Positions 1 to 9,252 are shown, numbered from the stretch's first letter. The stretch is 42,453 nucleotides of DNA from Candidatus Stahliibacteriota bacterium (GCA_004377355.1 SOIB01000103.1:1-42453), one strand, 5' to 3'. Notes: a model not told the origin generated them from the sequence alone. Translations and numbers: made by a program.

Positions 1-8
1 AATTCTTG

Positions 9-38
9 CCCCGTTAGATATGAAATTATCTAATGGGG
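9..38. terminator. Strong hairpin, possible terminator of an upstream gene
   Basis: CCCCGTTAGATA pairs with TATCTAATGGGG across a six-base loop (12 pairs including one G-T). The sequence ATTTTTC follows a few bases later. It may end a gene lying left of the window, or be the palindromic core of a dispersed repeat. The run of T is short and offset, so terminator function is uncertain. Confidence 0.45.
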
Positions 39-97
39 TGAACATTTTTCATTCTTCAATGGAGCGAAGCGACTTATCTGTGTTTAATTAAATAGAA

Positions 98-211
98 GGA
101 TTCAAGGTTTCGAGGGGTCAAGGATTAATAGGTATAGGGTTCAAGGGTTCGAGGATTCAAGGGTTCAAGGGTTTTTTCTCGACCCCTCGACCCCTTGACA
201 CCTTGAAACCT
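98..211. repeat. Degenerate G-rich repeats with C-rich inverted copy
   Basis: TTCAAGG, TTCGAGG and GGTTCAAGGG recur with irregular spacing in 98-171. The stretch 179-211 reads CTCGACCCCTCGACCCC and then CCTTGAAACC, which is roughly the reverse complement of the left part. Unit length is too variable and there are no unique spacers, so this is not a CRISPR. Transcribed, it could fold into a long imperfect stem. Confidence 0.6.
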
Positions 212-318
212 AAAGTTGTAATTTTCATCTGCGTCCAATATAGGATTTGGGGATTAGGATTTAGGTTTTTATTCACTTATTTAACTGATAAACTAATTAA
301 CAAATTAACTAATTACTA

Positions 319-346
319 ATATTCTTTGCGTCTTTGCGAGGAAATG
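319..346 (+). repeat. CTTTGCG direct-repeat element, copy 1
   Basis: TTCTTTGCGTCTTTGCGAGG holds two CTTTGCG units with an 8-bp period. It ends 17 bp upstream of the alr -35 box. Related copies lie upstream of lpd and of the amrS-like gene in the same orientation relative to their promoters. Function is unknown; it could be a regulator site or a mobile intergenic repeat. Confidence 0.55.
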
Positions 347-362
347 AAACTGGGTTTGAGGG

Positions 363-390
363 TTGAAAAATAAGTGGGTTTTGTTATAAT
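363..390 (+). promoter_or_regulatory. Sigma70-type promoter of alr, leaderless geometry
   Basis: TTGAAA (363-368), a 16-bp spacer and a perfect TATAAT (385-390). Only six bases separate the -10 box from the ATG at 397, so the usual transcription start would fall on or next to the A of the start codon. No Shine-Dalgarno sequence could fit. Confidence 0.7.
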
Positions 391-396
391 CCATCT

Positions 397-1485
397 ATGA
401 GAACTTCTTGTGTTGAGATAAATCTAGAGAATTTTGAGAAAAATATAAAAACCGCAAGGGGAAAACTGGGTGATAAAAAAATCCTTGCTGTTGTGAAGGC
501 AGATGCTTACGGTCATGGAGCTGTCGCTATATCCACAAGAGCATCAGCAAAAGGAATTGACTTTCTCGGAGTAGGTATCGTGGAGGAAGGGATTGAACTT
601 AAGAATGCTGGGATACAGACACCAATCCTAATTCTTTCTCAGGAATTGGAAGAGAGGGTAGAGGAGATTGTTCGATATAATCTTTATCCAACTATCTGCT
701 CGAGGAATTTTTTGGACGCTCTGGATAGAGAAGGGAAAAGGCAGAATAAGATTATTGCTCTTTTTATTTTACTGGATACAGGTATGGGTAGATATGGACT
801 TGTTCCTGATGAGTTTATTTATTTCTTGAAACTGATAAAAAAAATGAGTTGGGTTCGTATTGAGGGTGTTATGTCTCACTTTCCGATTGCTGGTGTAGAT
901 TTTCAATTTACAAGAGAGCAGATTGAAAACTTTAAAAAATTGATTCAATCAGCCGAATCAATGGGAATAACAATACCTATAAAAAGTTTAGCAAATTCAG
1001 CAGCATTTCTAACAGATAAAGATTCAATATTTGATATGGTTAGATTGGGGCTTATACTTTATGGTATCTCTCCCCTTCCAGATAAAGGACAGAATGAATA
1101 CCTTCCTGTGATGACGGTAAAGAGTAAGATATCATTTATAAAAACCATACCTCCTGGGCATTCTGTAAGTTACACGAGGAGCTTTATAGCAAAGCGACCA
1201 ACGACAATAGCAGTGGTACCCATAGGGTACGCTGATGGATACGATAGAAAACTCTCTAATAAGGGCTGGATGCTGGTGAAAGGTGAAAAAGCACCGGTTA
1301 TCGGTGATGTAACTATGGATGCTACAGTTATCGATATTACAGATATTCAAGATGTTAAAATTGGTGATGAGGTTATTATTATGAATACATCAGTGACTGC
1401 ATGGGAAATATCAGATGCAATTGATACAATACCTTATGAAGTAATTTCACGTATGGGCAAGAGATTGCCAAGGGTGTATATCTAA
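397..1485 (+). CDS. alr: Alanine racemase
   Basis: This PLP enzyme interconverts L- and D-alanine in the cytoplasm and supplies D-alanine for peptidoglycan. The 362-residue length is normal for the family. The PLP lysine is visible in VVKADAYGHG (about K34) at the end of the first strand of the barrel. The C-terminal beta domain carries GHSVSYTRSF, which contains the second catalytic tyrosine, and PIGYADGYDR. The start at 397 is set by the barrel N-terminus VEINLENFEKN and by a TATAAT box six bases upstream, so translation is probably from a leaderless mRNA. The gene stands alone and converges on the HEAT-repeat gene, whose stop is about 35 bp away. No frameshift or missing motif was seen. 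Confidence 0.95.
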   Translation: MRTSCVEINLENFEKNIKTARGKLGDKKILAVVKADAYGHGAVAISTRASAKGIDFLGVGIVEEGIELKNAGIQTPILILSQELEERVEEIVRYNLYPTICSRNFLDALDREGKRQNKIIALFILLDTGMGRYGLVPDEFIYFLKLIKKMSWVRIEGVMSHFPIAGVDFQFTREQIENFKKLIQSAESMGITIPIKSLANSAAFLTDKDSIFDMVRLGLILYGISPLPDKGQNEYLPVMTVKSKISFIKTIPPGHSVSYTRSFIAKRPTTIAVVPIGYADGYDRKLSNKGWMLVKGEKAPVIGDVTMDATVIDITDIQDVKIGDEVIIMNTSVTAWEISDAIDTIPYEVISRMGKRLPRVYI

Positions 1486-1520
1486 GTTAATATTTAAAAA
1501 CTTACTCTGTATCCTTTTGT

Positions 1521-4322
1521 TTATGTGATAAATTTAATTGCGAAATCTCTTATTTTCTTACTGTGATCCTTCTGTAAACTTCTCATAATATCTTTTGATT
1601 CAGGACCACCAATTTTTACCACTGCCCTAAGAGCATCAAATCTGAGCTCTTCAGGATATTTTGGTATACCAAATATTTTAGTATCAGTAATAATTTCACC
1701 CAATGGCTCCAAAGAGCTTTGTCCACCTTCCTCTTCTAAGATTGAACATATGACTCTCTTTATCTCAATTTCTCCTGCTTGAGAGAAACGGTCTATAATT
1801 AGTCTCCTATTCAATACCGGTAGACTATTCCCTGTAATGATATTTTTAAGTGACATTATTGCATATTTTTCAACCTCAGGGGATTCGGTGTGAAGGAATT
1901 TTAAAATATATAGTTCTGCATCTTCCTTTAGTAAATGTCTAACGCTCCTTATAATCTCTATTTGAACCCTTTCATCATCGCTTCTAAGCTTAAAGAGGTC
2001 ATCTACAATATCTTTATTTCCAATTACTCCCAGTATTCGGACTGCATTTCTTCTGACATACCATCGATCATCCTTTAAATATTCACTAACTACACTTATA
2101 GCCTTGGTACCAAGACCTTGTATTGCATTTAATAGTGCAAGTCTTACTTTTTTATCTTCTGTGTCCTTTAATAATTCCATCAGGTATGGGATGGAACGTG
2201 CGCCTAGAGCTTCAATCCTATCGATTACAACGTCTCTAAGTCCGTCTATCCATAGGAGGGATAGAAAGACATTCCTCGCTTCATCGTTCTTGAAATTTGG
2301 AAGATACGGGATTACTACTTTTGCCTTTTCAATGTCTCCTACCTCTTCTGCAAGGAAGGAAACTGTTTCCTTTACAATAAATTCAAATCCCATTTCTTCT
2401 GCTTTTAGTCCAGCATCTGCAATTATTTCTATATATTTAGAATATACCTCCATGTCCTTTTCATCAGTTGAATATTCTTGCATTTCATCCATCATTCTTT
2501 TTACTATTGTGATTTTTTCACTTTCAAATAGTTGATTCATAACCGATTTTATAGTATTCAGACTATTTATTCTAGCTTCCTTAAATTCTGAATTAAGACT
2601 ATCATAAAGTGATTTTAGAAGTGAAGATATTTCTGATAAGTCCATCCCTGTCTTCAATCGTTTGGATAAGCGCTGATAGGCCATTTTGCTAACACCAGTG
2701 CCACCAGTTTTACCTTTAGTGGCTCCTACACCCACTCCAGCAGCAATGGGTGAAGTAGTCGTGAGTTCATTCCATAGATTGGAAATATCCTCATCCTTCC
2801 AACCAATTTCTTCCAGCCTCTTTTTTAGGAGCTCGTTTAAAGATGAAAGCCTCTCACTTTCAATTGTAGTAAGAAATCCTTTCAAGTATTCACTTTTATT
2901 TTCGTTTATTAGTTTAATTATCCCCTCAACAATTATCTCATCTTTTATTAATGGCAGAGTGATTTTTGCCATAGTTATTTGTATATGTTCACCTTTAGAA
3001 AGGATACGTTGGAAAATTTTCTCTCTTAGATCATATGGTGCACTCTCGAATATCTTTTTTATTTTAGCGGTATTTCTTAGAAGTTCGTCATCTCCATATT
3101 GTTTAATAAATTCTCCAACAAATCGTTCAAAACCATCAGATATCTTAGCAATTTGAGCTCCCTCGCCCTTCTTTATACCACAAAATGAACGGAAGAAATT
3201 AGAAATCTCCTTTTTCCCATATTCTTCATCAGAAGTTTCAGTAAACTCTTTTATAAAACCAGAAGGACCTCCCTCACTATATCCACCTGTCCCTTCACCA
3301 CCTCTATGCCAAAGGGCATCTTCGAGTTCTTTTAAATATTCTTCCTGAAGGTTCATAGATGATAATGCTTCTTTGATATCCGGTAAAATTCTATCTAATC
3401 TGGAAGGTGATAGACCATCTAATAATTCCCTTGCCTCATGAACACCTAGCAATCTTGTCTTGCTGAGAAACATTTCAACTACCTCTGTATCAGAAAAAGT
3501 CATTATAATTGATTTTATAATCGCAGATATCTTTTTAAGCTTTATCTTGTTTGTGAGGATATCCATCTTAGCCTCAGGTGAGAGCGAGCTGATAATCTCA
3601 TTAAATACCGGAATATGGTCTCTTAGACCTTCTTCTGCAGAAGTGGATGCTATTTGATCATATAACCTGATAAGACCCTTTGTAACCTTATCCGATACTT
3701 TATTTGGTGATTCATCCCCTGTAATACCGCACCCTTTCTCAAGGAATGTCTGAAGGTCGAATTCTCCCTTTTCACCCATTCCAAGTCCCAACCCTCCTAT
3801 ACCAGCTGCACCTGGAACGAGTCCAACTCCTCCAATTCCACCTAATCCTCCAACTCCTTCTTCTTCACCAGCCCCTTCTTCATCTTTTGGTTTTATTTTG
3901 AACTCAACTGTATTGAAATATATTTTGTCAACCTTCCTTTCAATTAAAAGTGTATTAATATCCTCCTCATACATTGTAAGATCCGAAGGAGGGTTAACAG
4001 CTGAATCTATAAGTCCTGCAATATCCACCTCTAAACAATCTACTTCTATCGTAATGCTTTCTACTCCAAGTCGTTTGTATCTCTTTACAAAACTCTTCAA
4101 AATTGGTGATTCGGTAGCATCTATATTGAACCCTTCAATAACTATAATCTCTCCAAAGAATACTAAAGAAATTTCAGAGATTTCTGATGCTAGGAAATGA
4201 AGTCTATCAATAACCTTCTTTATATGATCTTTTATCATAGGATGTTCAGGTGGATAGGAAACTGAAGCATTAATTCCTAAAGAGAGGTCTTTTATTAATC
4301 CAGTTAAATCATCTTTCTCGAT
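1521..4322 (-). CDS. HEAT-repeat protein with Gly-rich linker; probable non-AUG (ATC) start
   Basis: Large protein of unknown function, about 933 residues if the upstream start is accepted. The N-terminal part carries a YPPEHP motif followed by amphipathic helices and a strand-rich segment, a pattern I associate with HEAT-repeat proteins of bacterial signalling loci. A glycine-rich linker (GGLGGIGGVG type) follows at about residues 150-185. The middle is helical. The last 250 residues or so hold HEAT-like repeats such as YLMELLKDTEDKKVRLALLN and WYVRRNAVRILGVIGN. No signal peptide or catalytic motif was seen. The ORF track starts at the ATG at 4238, but the frame is open upstream with family-like sequence, and AAGGAGG sits five bases before an in-frame ATC at 4322. 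HEAT solenoids usually bind proteins; the partner is unknown. A weak promoter-like TTGAAA/TAATAT pair lies just upstream. Confidence 0.75.
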   Translation of the reverse strand: MEKDDLTGLIKDLSLGINASVSYPPEHPMIKDHIKKVIDRLHFLASEISEISLVFFGEIIVIEGFNIDATESPILKSFVKRYKRLGVESITIEVDCLEVDIAGLIDSAVNPPSDLTMYEEDINTLLIERKVDKIYFNTVEFKIKPKDEEGAGEEEGVGGLGGIGGVGLVPGAAGIGGLGLGMGEKGEFDLQTFLEKGCGITGDESPNKVSDKVTKGLIRLYDQIASTSAEEGLRDHIPVFNEIISSLSPEAKMDILTNKIKLKKISAIIKSIIMTFSDTEVVEMFLSKTRLLGVHEARELLDGLSPSRLDRILPDIKEALSSMNLQEEYLKELEDALWHRGGEGTGGYSEGGPSGFIKEFTETSDEEYGKKEISNFFRSFCGIKKGEGAQIAKISDGFERFVGEFIKQYGDDELLRNTAKIKKIFESAPYDLREKIFQRILSKGEHIQITMAKITLPLIKDEIIVEGIIKLINENKSEYLKGFLTTIESERLSSLNELLKKRLEEIGWKDEDISNLWNELTTTSPIAAGVGVGATKGKTGGTGVSKMAYQRLSKRLKTGMDLSEISSLLKSLYDSLNSEFKEARINSLNTIKSVMNQLFESEKITIVKRMMDEMQEYSTDEKDMEVYSKYIEIIADAGLKAEEMGFEFIVKETVSFLAEEVGDIEKAKVVIPYLPNFKNDEARNVFLSLLWIDGLRDVVIDRIEALGARSIPYLMELLKDTEDKKVRLALLNAIQGLGTKAISVVSEYLKDDRWYVRRNAVRILGVIGNKDIVDDLFKLRSDDERVQIEIIRSVRHLLKEDAELYILKFLHTESPEVEKYAIMSLKNIITGNSLPVLNRRLIIDRFSQAGEIEIKRVICSILEEEGGQSSLEPLGEIITDTKIFGIPKYPEELRFDALRAVVKIGGPESKDIMRSLQKDHSKKIRDFAIKFIT

Positions 4323-4413
4323 TAGTGCCTCCTTTATTTATGATATTAATCAAAAAATTATAATTTTCAAGAGTAATTTTCTAATTTTATGAGAATATTT
4401 TTTACATTAATGA

Positions 4414-5109
4414 TTAATATATTTTGGATAATTTTTCTATGGCTCTTTTAGTATTTTTACAGGCATTTAGGGGCGAATCGCCTAATAATAATCTAGTTAA
4501 AAGATATGATGAATAAAAACATCCAGATCCATGGAATGAAAAATTGAACGGTTTACCTTTAATTATAGTGACTCTATTTCCATCAAAAAAATAGTCATCT
4601 TTCCCATCCACACCCGTTATAACTATATACTTTGCACCCAAAGAATGCAACTTACCTAATATCCTCAGAGGTTCTTTTTCAGAAGTTAACGAAAAACCTT
4701 CTTCTAAATTTGGGGTTATAAAACTTGATATAGGTATTAATAAATTTTTGAGTGAATCCAAACCTTCCTCGGATATTAGAGGGTAGCCTGATGAGGATCG
4801 AATGACAGGATCAAGAACTACATAAGGCACTTTTCTACCAGTTAGGAAACGAGCAACCGTTTTTACTACCTCATCATTATAAAGCATTCCAATTTTTACA
4901 CCATCAACTTGAACCTCAATCCTATCGAGTGTTTCCTTGATATACTCGATGGGAATGGGTATTGTATTAAATACTTTTGAAGTGGATTGAACAGTTAAAG
5001 CAGAAGGAATAGCTCTGAAGGATAGATCCATCGATAAAAAAACTGAAATATCTCTTAAAACTCCTGCTTGCCCAGTTGGATCAAAGCCTGCTATTGATAG
5101 AGCTATCAA
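4414..5109 (-). CDS. thiD: ThiD-like hydroxymethylpyrimidine (phosphate) kinase
   Basis: Ribokinase-fold kinase expected to phosphorylate HMP and HMP-P in thiamine diphosphate synthesis. The N-terminus LSIAGFDPTGQAGVLRDI matches the family pattern GSDPSGGAGIQADL. DPVIRSSSG and the anion-hole segment FHGSGCFYSS, with the conserved Gly-Ser-Gly-Cys, are present near the C-terminus. At 231 residues it is somewhat short for ThiD, so a related pyridoxal or HMP kinase role is possible. The start is TTG at 5109, because the family motif begins at once. It overlaps the end of the flippase gene by 29 bp, implying translational coupling in the minus-strand operon. No other thiamine gene is in the window. 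Confidence 0.8.
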   Translation of the reverse strand: MIALSIAGFDPTGQAGVLRDISVFLSMDLSFRAIPSALTVQSTSKVFNTIPIPIEYIKETLDRIEVQVDGVKIGMLYNDEVVKTVARFLTGRKVPYVVLDPVIRSSSGYPLISEEGLDSLKNLLIPISSFITPNLEEGFSLTSEKEPLRILGKLHSLGAKYIVITGVDGKDDYFFDGNRVTIIKGKPFNFSFHGSGCFYSSYLLTRLLLGDSPLNACKNTKRAIEKLSKIY

Positions 5110-6049
5110 TTTTTCTTTTATGATCCGATCTCCTTATAAATATAAAAACTACACCCCCTATAGCACTTGCAATAACTGAAGCAGCAAAAAATAGTAGAGA
5201 TAGTGATAACGCTTCTTCCTGCGCAATACCATAAGAAGAAAATAGAAAAACATAAGCAGATTCACGCATTCCAAGACCATTAATAGTTATTGGAATGAGA
5301 CTTATTATTGTTATAAGAGGTATATAAGCTATCAATGTTATAAAAGTAATATCTATTGATAAGCTCTTTGCGAGTAAGAAATTAATACAAATTATCGTCA
5401 TCTGTACAAAAAGAGAATATACAATCCCGATTAAAATAACTCTCCATTTTTTACTGTATATCTTAACTGCATGATAGAATACCCTTATAGATTCTCCTAT
5501 ATTGAGAAATTTTATTGATAAGAGTTTCTTCTTTAACCACTCTAACTTAAAAGAGACCAATAGAGAATATATACCTCCAATTAATACTATCAAAAGAAAA
5601 TATAAAATGGCCAGACGAATGAATTCAATTCTAAGCGAAAATATTGCAAAAATACCTATACACATCATACCTACCATACCTAACATCCGTTCCATCAGGG
5701 ATGCTCCAAAAGCTTTCTCAAAGTCTTTTCTTCCCCCTGCATATCCTGAGCGAATGGCGTCCATTCCTAAACCACTTGGAAGGAAATTATTAAAGAAAAA
5801 GGATATGAGTATATACAGATAACTAAAAGTGAATCCGAGCTCAATATCCTGAGACCGCAATAAGAACTTCCACCGTAAAGAAAAGAAACCATAATATAGA
5901 AAAAATAATAAAACAGAGAGATAAAAGTTTTTTATCTCAATGCTTTTTACCGCTTCAAATACCTCTTGTACAGGGATTTTCTGAAAAAGATAATAAAGAA
6001 GGGTTACAGTTACTAATATTTTTAGGAATTCCCTTCCAATTCGTTTCAT
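5081..6049 (-). CDS. Flippase-like integral membrane protein (LPG synthase TM / UPF0104 family)
   Basis: 322-residue protein with about eight hydrophobic segments from residue 8 to near residue 310. Family signatures are FNNFLPSGLGMDAIRSGYAGG-type in the second quarter and ITINGLGMRESAYVF near the C-terminus, matching the P-S-G-x-G-x-D-x-x-R and N-G-x-G-x-R-E patterns of the lysylphosphatidylglycerol synthetase transmembrane family. There is no catalytic aminoacyl-transfer domain, so it is the stand-alone membrane form, often annotated as a flippase. Substrate is unknown; a lipid or glycolipid is an inference. It starts 17 bp after the GGDEF/AAA/TPR gene and overlaps thiD, so the three probably form one transcript. 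No clear Shine-Dalgarno precedes the ATG. Confidence 0.8.
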   Translation of the reverse strand: MKRIGREFLKILVTVTLLYYLFQKIPVQEVFEAVKSIEIKNFYLSVLLFFLYYGFFSLRWKFLLRSQDIELGFTFSYLYILISFFFNNFLPSGLGMDAIRSGYAGGRKDFEKAFGASLMERMLGMVGMMCIGIFAIFSLRIEFIRLAILYFLLIVLIGGIYSLLVSFKLEWLKKKLLSIKFLNIGESIRVFYHAVKIYSKKWRVILIGIVYSLFVQMTIICINFLLAKSLSIDITFITLIAYIPLITIISLIPITINGLGMRESAYVFLFSSYGIAQEEALSLSLLFFAASVIASAIGGVVFIFIRRSDHKRKIDSSINSRL

Positions 6050-6066
6050 CTATATCATTTATGGTC

Positions 6067-9000
6067 TTAAGAAATCTTCTGTATCTTTTTTAATTCTCTC
6101 TGTATATCTTGAATATACCAGGAGAATTTAATGTCTTTGTAAATACTTAATGCCTTATTGAAATGCTTTTTTGCTTCCTTTGGATTTCCCGAGTATACAT
6201 AAAATTTACCAGCCCCTCTATGGACCTCCGCTACATTGTATATATCCTCAGACTTCTTGGCGTATTCCATTGCCATTTCAATATAACGCACACCCCATTT
6301 TCCCCATTCTTTTTTTGAATAAAATTGTGCCCATAATAAATAGATGGAGATAAGAAGTGGTATGTCATCTACTTTCTTTGCCAGTGGAAGAAGTAAATCT
6401 TTTAATATATTTATTCCATCTTCAATTTCTCCAATTTCGAGATAATATTTTGCCTTTGCAGTGTGAAAGCGAGCCAGTGTAATCCCCGGATCTATTTTTG
6501 ATAGCAATTTTTCTCCCTTTTTCAGATATTGCTCAGCCTTTTCTATGTTCCGTAAATATTCTGTATACACTGTTACCATATTTGCGTATATTCGAACTAG
6601 TTCTTCTGGTGATTCTGTCTTTTTTGCTTCCTCCTCTGCCAGTTTATATAGATTTAAGGCATCTTTATGGGATCCTTTAATCAGGGATATGTAACCAAGT
6701 GAATTAAGTAGTAATACTTTGCTTTTTATTCCTCCCACCCACTCTTCCATCTCAAGAGCTTTACGAAGATAATTCTCTGCCTTATTTAATTCATTTCTCC
6801 TCATCTCCAAATTTCCAAGGTTGAATAAAGTGACAATTTCTCCCTCTTTAAAACCTGTGTCACCGTATATCTCCATAGCCTTCTCTGAATATCCCTTTGC
6901 ATTATTCAAATCATTCATATGTAAGTATACATTAGCCATATTAGTGTATAAAGCACCAACTCCTTTTTTATATCCAATGTCTTCTGTTATTTTTCTCGCT
7001 TCGTCATATAATTTTAAGGATTTATTGTTTTTGCCTCTACGGCGGTTTATAGTAGCCATTGTATTTAGTGCCTGAGCATACTCTTTGGGGAAACGCTCTT
7101 TATCTATTCTCACAATCGCCCGTTCAGCACTCCTTACTGCAGATTTTTCTTTTCCCATCTCCATATAAACCCAGGCCATATAAGGGTCGCAGCTATACTT
7201 ATCCTGTCTGCTTGAATAGTTTTTTCTTGCTTCCCGGAGGTTGAAAAGAGCCATTGTATAATTGCCTAAATCAACATATGTATGCCCTAATTCCTTGTAA
7301 ATTCCAGCTTTTTCTCTTTTATCTTCGATATTATTCAATGCTCGGTTAAAATTCTCAATAGAATTAGCATATTCACCTTTAATTGATAATTCTTCTCCAA
7401 TTTTCTTATATATTCTACCACGTCTATCTGCTCCCATTTCTCCTTCTAATGCCCAATTGTAAAGCCTTATTGCCTCATTATGGGCGTAGATAGATCTAGC
7501 ATTGTCTCCTGCCATTTCAGCGTATTCAACCGATTTCTTCTTATTTCCAGAATTATAATAGTGATAGGCTAATTGTTCAAATTTTTCTGGAGCATCTGAA
7601 AGTGTTTTTTCAATCGTTTCTGCTATCTTTTCATGTAGTTTTCTTCTGGTGCCGGTGGGTATTTTATCCACAATTACCTGTCGAATAACATCTTCTTTAA
7701 AGGAGTAAATGTTACCTTCTTTTTCATGTAAGAATTGAAACTCCTTCAACTGATCCAGTTGATCATAGAGTTCGCCTTCATTTAATTCTGTTATCGAGTG
7801 AAGTAGAGAAAAATCAAAATCCCCTCCAATTAGCACTGCAATATTTGTAACTTCAAGGAGTTTTTCATCCACCAGGGATAACTTATGAGTAACGGCGTCT
7901 TCAATCGTTTTAGGTATATGGAAACTTACGCTTTTATCGAGTTCATATCCATCTTCAGTTTTATAGAGTGCTCCTGATTCCTTCATTTCTTTCAAGATTT
8001 CTTCTACAAAAAATGGATTTCCACCACTCTCTTTATAGATAAATTTTACTAAAGAAGGAAACACTCTATTGTTTAATATAGTGCCTATCATTTCTTCAGT
8101 GGAATTCTCATCCAGTGTTTCTAATGAAATTTCTCTGTAGAGCCCCTCTCTTCCTATAAGGGAAATTTTTTCACTGAATGGTGTCCCTTTGATTTCTTCT
8201 GACCTGTACGTCCCGAATATAGGATATGATGCTTTCCTTGATTTTAAAAGGAAATGCAAGAGGTCTAATGTGGAATCGCTTGCCCAGTGTACATCATCGA
8301 AAAGTATAGCTAAAGGTACCTTCTCTGAGAATTTATCAATAAATTTTGTAATTGTGTCAAAGAGCATCAATCTATCGCCTGTTATCTTTGAGAACCCCTG
8401 AGTTAGATTAGGCAGAAAATTTGAAATTACACGTTTTTGAGGTAAGTTAAGATGTTCAACAAAAATCTCACGGGCTGTTTCCTCATATTTTGAGACTAAA
8501 CTTTGTAAGACATGTCTAGCAGCGTAATATGGAGATTGACTCATAGCCGGATAAGATGATCCTGTGAATAAAATTCTGTCAGGAATGAGAGGTATTACTT
8601 CATTAACCAACCTGGTTTTTCCAACACCTGCTTCCCCGCTTATTATAATCAAATTATTTTCTTCTCTTTTTGTGTATTCACTGCAGAGAGAGAGTTCTCT
8701 CTTTCTCCCAACAATCCTTATTGTTGGTATCTGCAACTCTTCTCCTGAAATCTCTTTAAGACCAATTCCGCCCTTATTTACTCTTTTAACCTGATACATC
8801 CGTCTGTCTGCGATTTGGAATAGAGATTTCCACTCAGAACCATCTTTAGGAAAAGACGAAATCCCACAGGAGGCTGAGAGAGAATATCCATCAAAAGTTT
8901 TTCTTTTTACCTTATCTAATATTCTCTTCATTACTGCGTATGATTGTTCTTTCTTAGTGTTAGGGAATATTATAATAAACGCGTCCCCCCCATACCGAAC

Positions 9001-9246
9001 GATCATATCAGCTGCTCTTAGCTCATCCTGCAAGAATTGGGAGAACTGTATTAGAACATTATCTCCAACAAGGTGACCTTTAAGGTCGTTTATCTGTTTA
9101 AAGTCATCAAGGTCTATTAATGCAATAGATAGTGGAAGACTGTATCTTTTACATCTTGCCAATTCAGTGTTTATCCATCCACCTAAATATCTTCTATTAT
9201 ATAGACCAGTTAGTTCATCAATAAAACTCTTTTGTATCATATACAT
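6067..9246 (-). CDS. GGDEF (degenerate GGDAF) - AAA ATPase - TPR signalling protein
   Basis: 1059-residue multidomain regulator. Residues about 1-165 form a GGDEF domain with DELTGLYNRRYL and DLDDFKQIND intact, but the signature loop reads RYGGDAF, with Ala in place of the second acidic residue. An RAAD I-site lies five residues before it, so c-di-GMP binding may survive even if synthesis is lost. Residues about 175-480 form a MalT/AAA_16-type ATPase with Walker A SGEAGVGKTR and Walker B LAILFDDVHW. From about 560 to the end there are many TPR units, such as SIENFNRALNNIEDKREKAG. It is probably cytoplasmic: no TM segment was seen. A consensus promoter puts the ATG at the transcription start. 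It heads the minus-strand operon with the flippase-like protein and thiD. The C-terminus has no HTH, so it is not a LuxR/MalT-type DNA binder. Confidence 0.85.
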   Translation of the reverse strand: MYMIQKSFIDELTGLYNRRYLGGWINTELARCKRYSLPLSIALIDLDDFKQINDLKGHLVGDNVLIQFSQFLQDELRAADMIVRYGGDAFIIIFPNTKKEQSYAVMKRILDKVKRKTFDGYSLSASCGISSFPKDGSEWKSLFQIADRRMYQVKRVNKGGIGLKEISGEELQIPTIRIVGRKRELSLCSEYTKREENNLIIISGEAGVGKTRLVNEVIPLIPDRILFTGSSYPAMSQSPYYAARHVLQSLVSKYEETAREIFVEHLNLPQKRVISNFLPNLTQGFSKITGDRLMLFDTITKFIDKFSEKVPLAILFDDVHWASDSTLDLLHFLLKSRKASYPIFGTYRSEEIKGTPFSEKISLIGREGLYREISLETLDENSTEEMIGTILNNRVFPSLVKFIYKESGGNPFFVEEILKEMKESGALYKTEDGYELDKSVSFHIPKTIEDAVTHKLSLVDEKLLEVTNIAVLIGGDFDFSLLHSITELNEGELYDQLDQLKEFQFLHEKEGNIYSFKEDVIRQVIVDKIPTGTRRKLHEKIAETIEKTLSDAPEKFEQLAYHYYNSGNKKKSVEYAEMAGDNARSIYAHNEAIRLYNWALEGEMGADRRGRIYKKIGEELSIKGEYANSIENFNRALNNIEDKREKAGIYKELGHTYVDLGNYTMALFNLREARKNYSSRQDKYSCDPYMAWVYMEMGKEKSAVRSAERAIVRIDKERFPKEYAQALNTMATINRRRGKNNKSLKLYDEARKITEDIGYKKGVGALYTNMANVYLHMNDLNNAKGYSEKAMEIYGDTGFKEGEIVTLFNLGNLEMRRNELNKAENYLRKALEMEEWVGGIKSKVLLLNSLGYISLIKGSHKDALNLYKLAEEEAKKTESPEELVRIYANMVTVYTEYLRNIEKAEQYLKKGEKLLSKIDPGITLARFHTAKAKYYLEIGEIEDGINILKDLLLPLAKKVDDIPLLISIYLLWAQFYSKKEWGKWGVRYIEMAMEYAKKSEDIYNVAEVHRGAGKFYVYSGNPKEAKKHFNKALSIYKDIKFSWYIQDIQRELKKIQKIS

Positions 9247-9252
9247 GTAATT

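Larger units (their letters stand above)
1..396. other. Repeat-rich intergenic region upstream of alr
   Basis: No credible ORF lies here. The region holds a 12-bp-stem hairpin (9-38), G-rich near-repeats of the type GGTTCAAGGG/TTCGAGG (about 98-171) followed by their C-rich inverted counterpart (179-211), AT-rich TTAACTAATT-type repeats (about 280-316), a CTTTGCG direct repeat (319-346) and the alr promoter (363-390). The mix looks like an accumulation of dispersed intergenic repeats rather than a decayed gene. Confidence 0.7.

Noticed and set aside
98-171. Short G-rich repeats that might be a CRISPR array
   Set aside because: Units are 7-10 bp, irregularly spaced and without unique spacers; no cas gene is present.
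2104-4200. Plus-strand ORFs of 65-156 aa opposite the HEAT gene
   Set aside because: Ser/Ile-rich antisense shadows of a long helical coding sequence, without ribosome sites.
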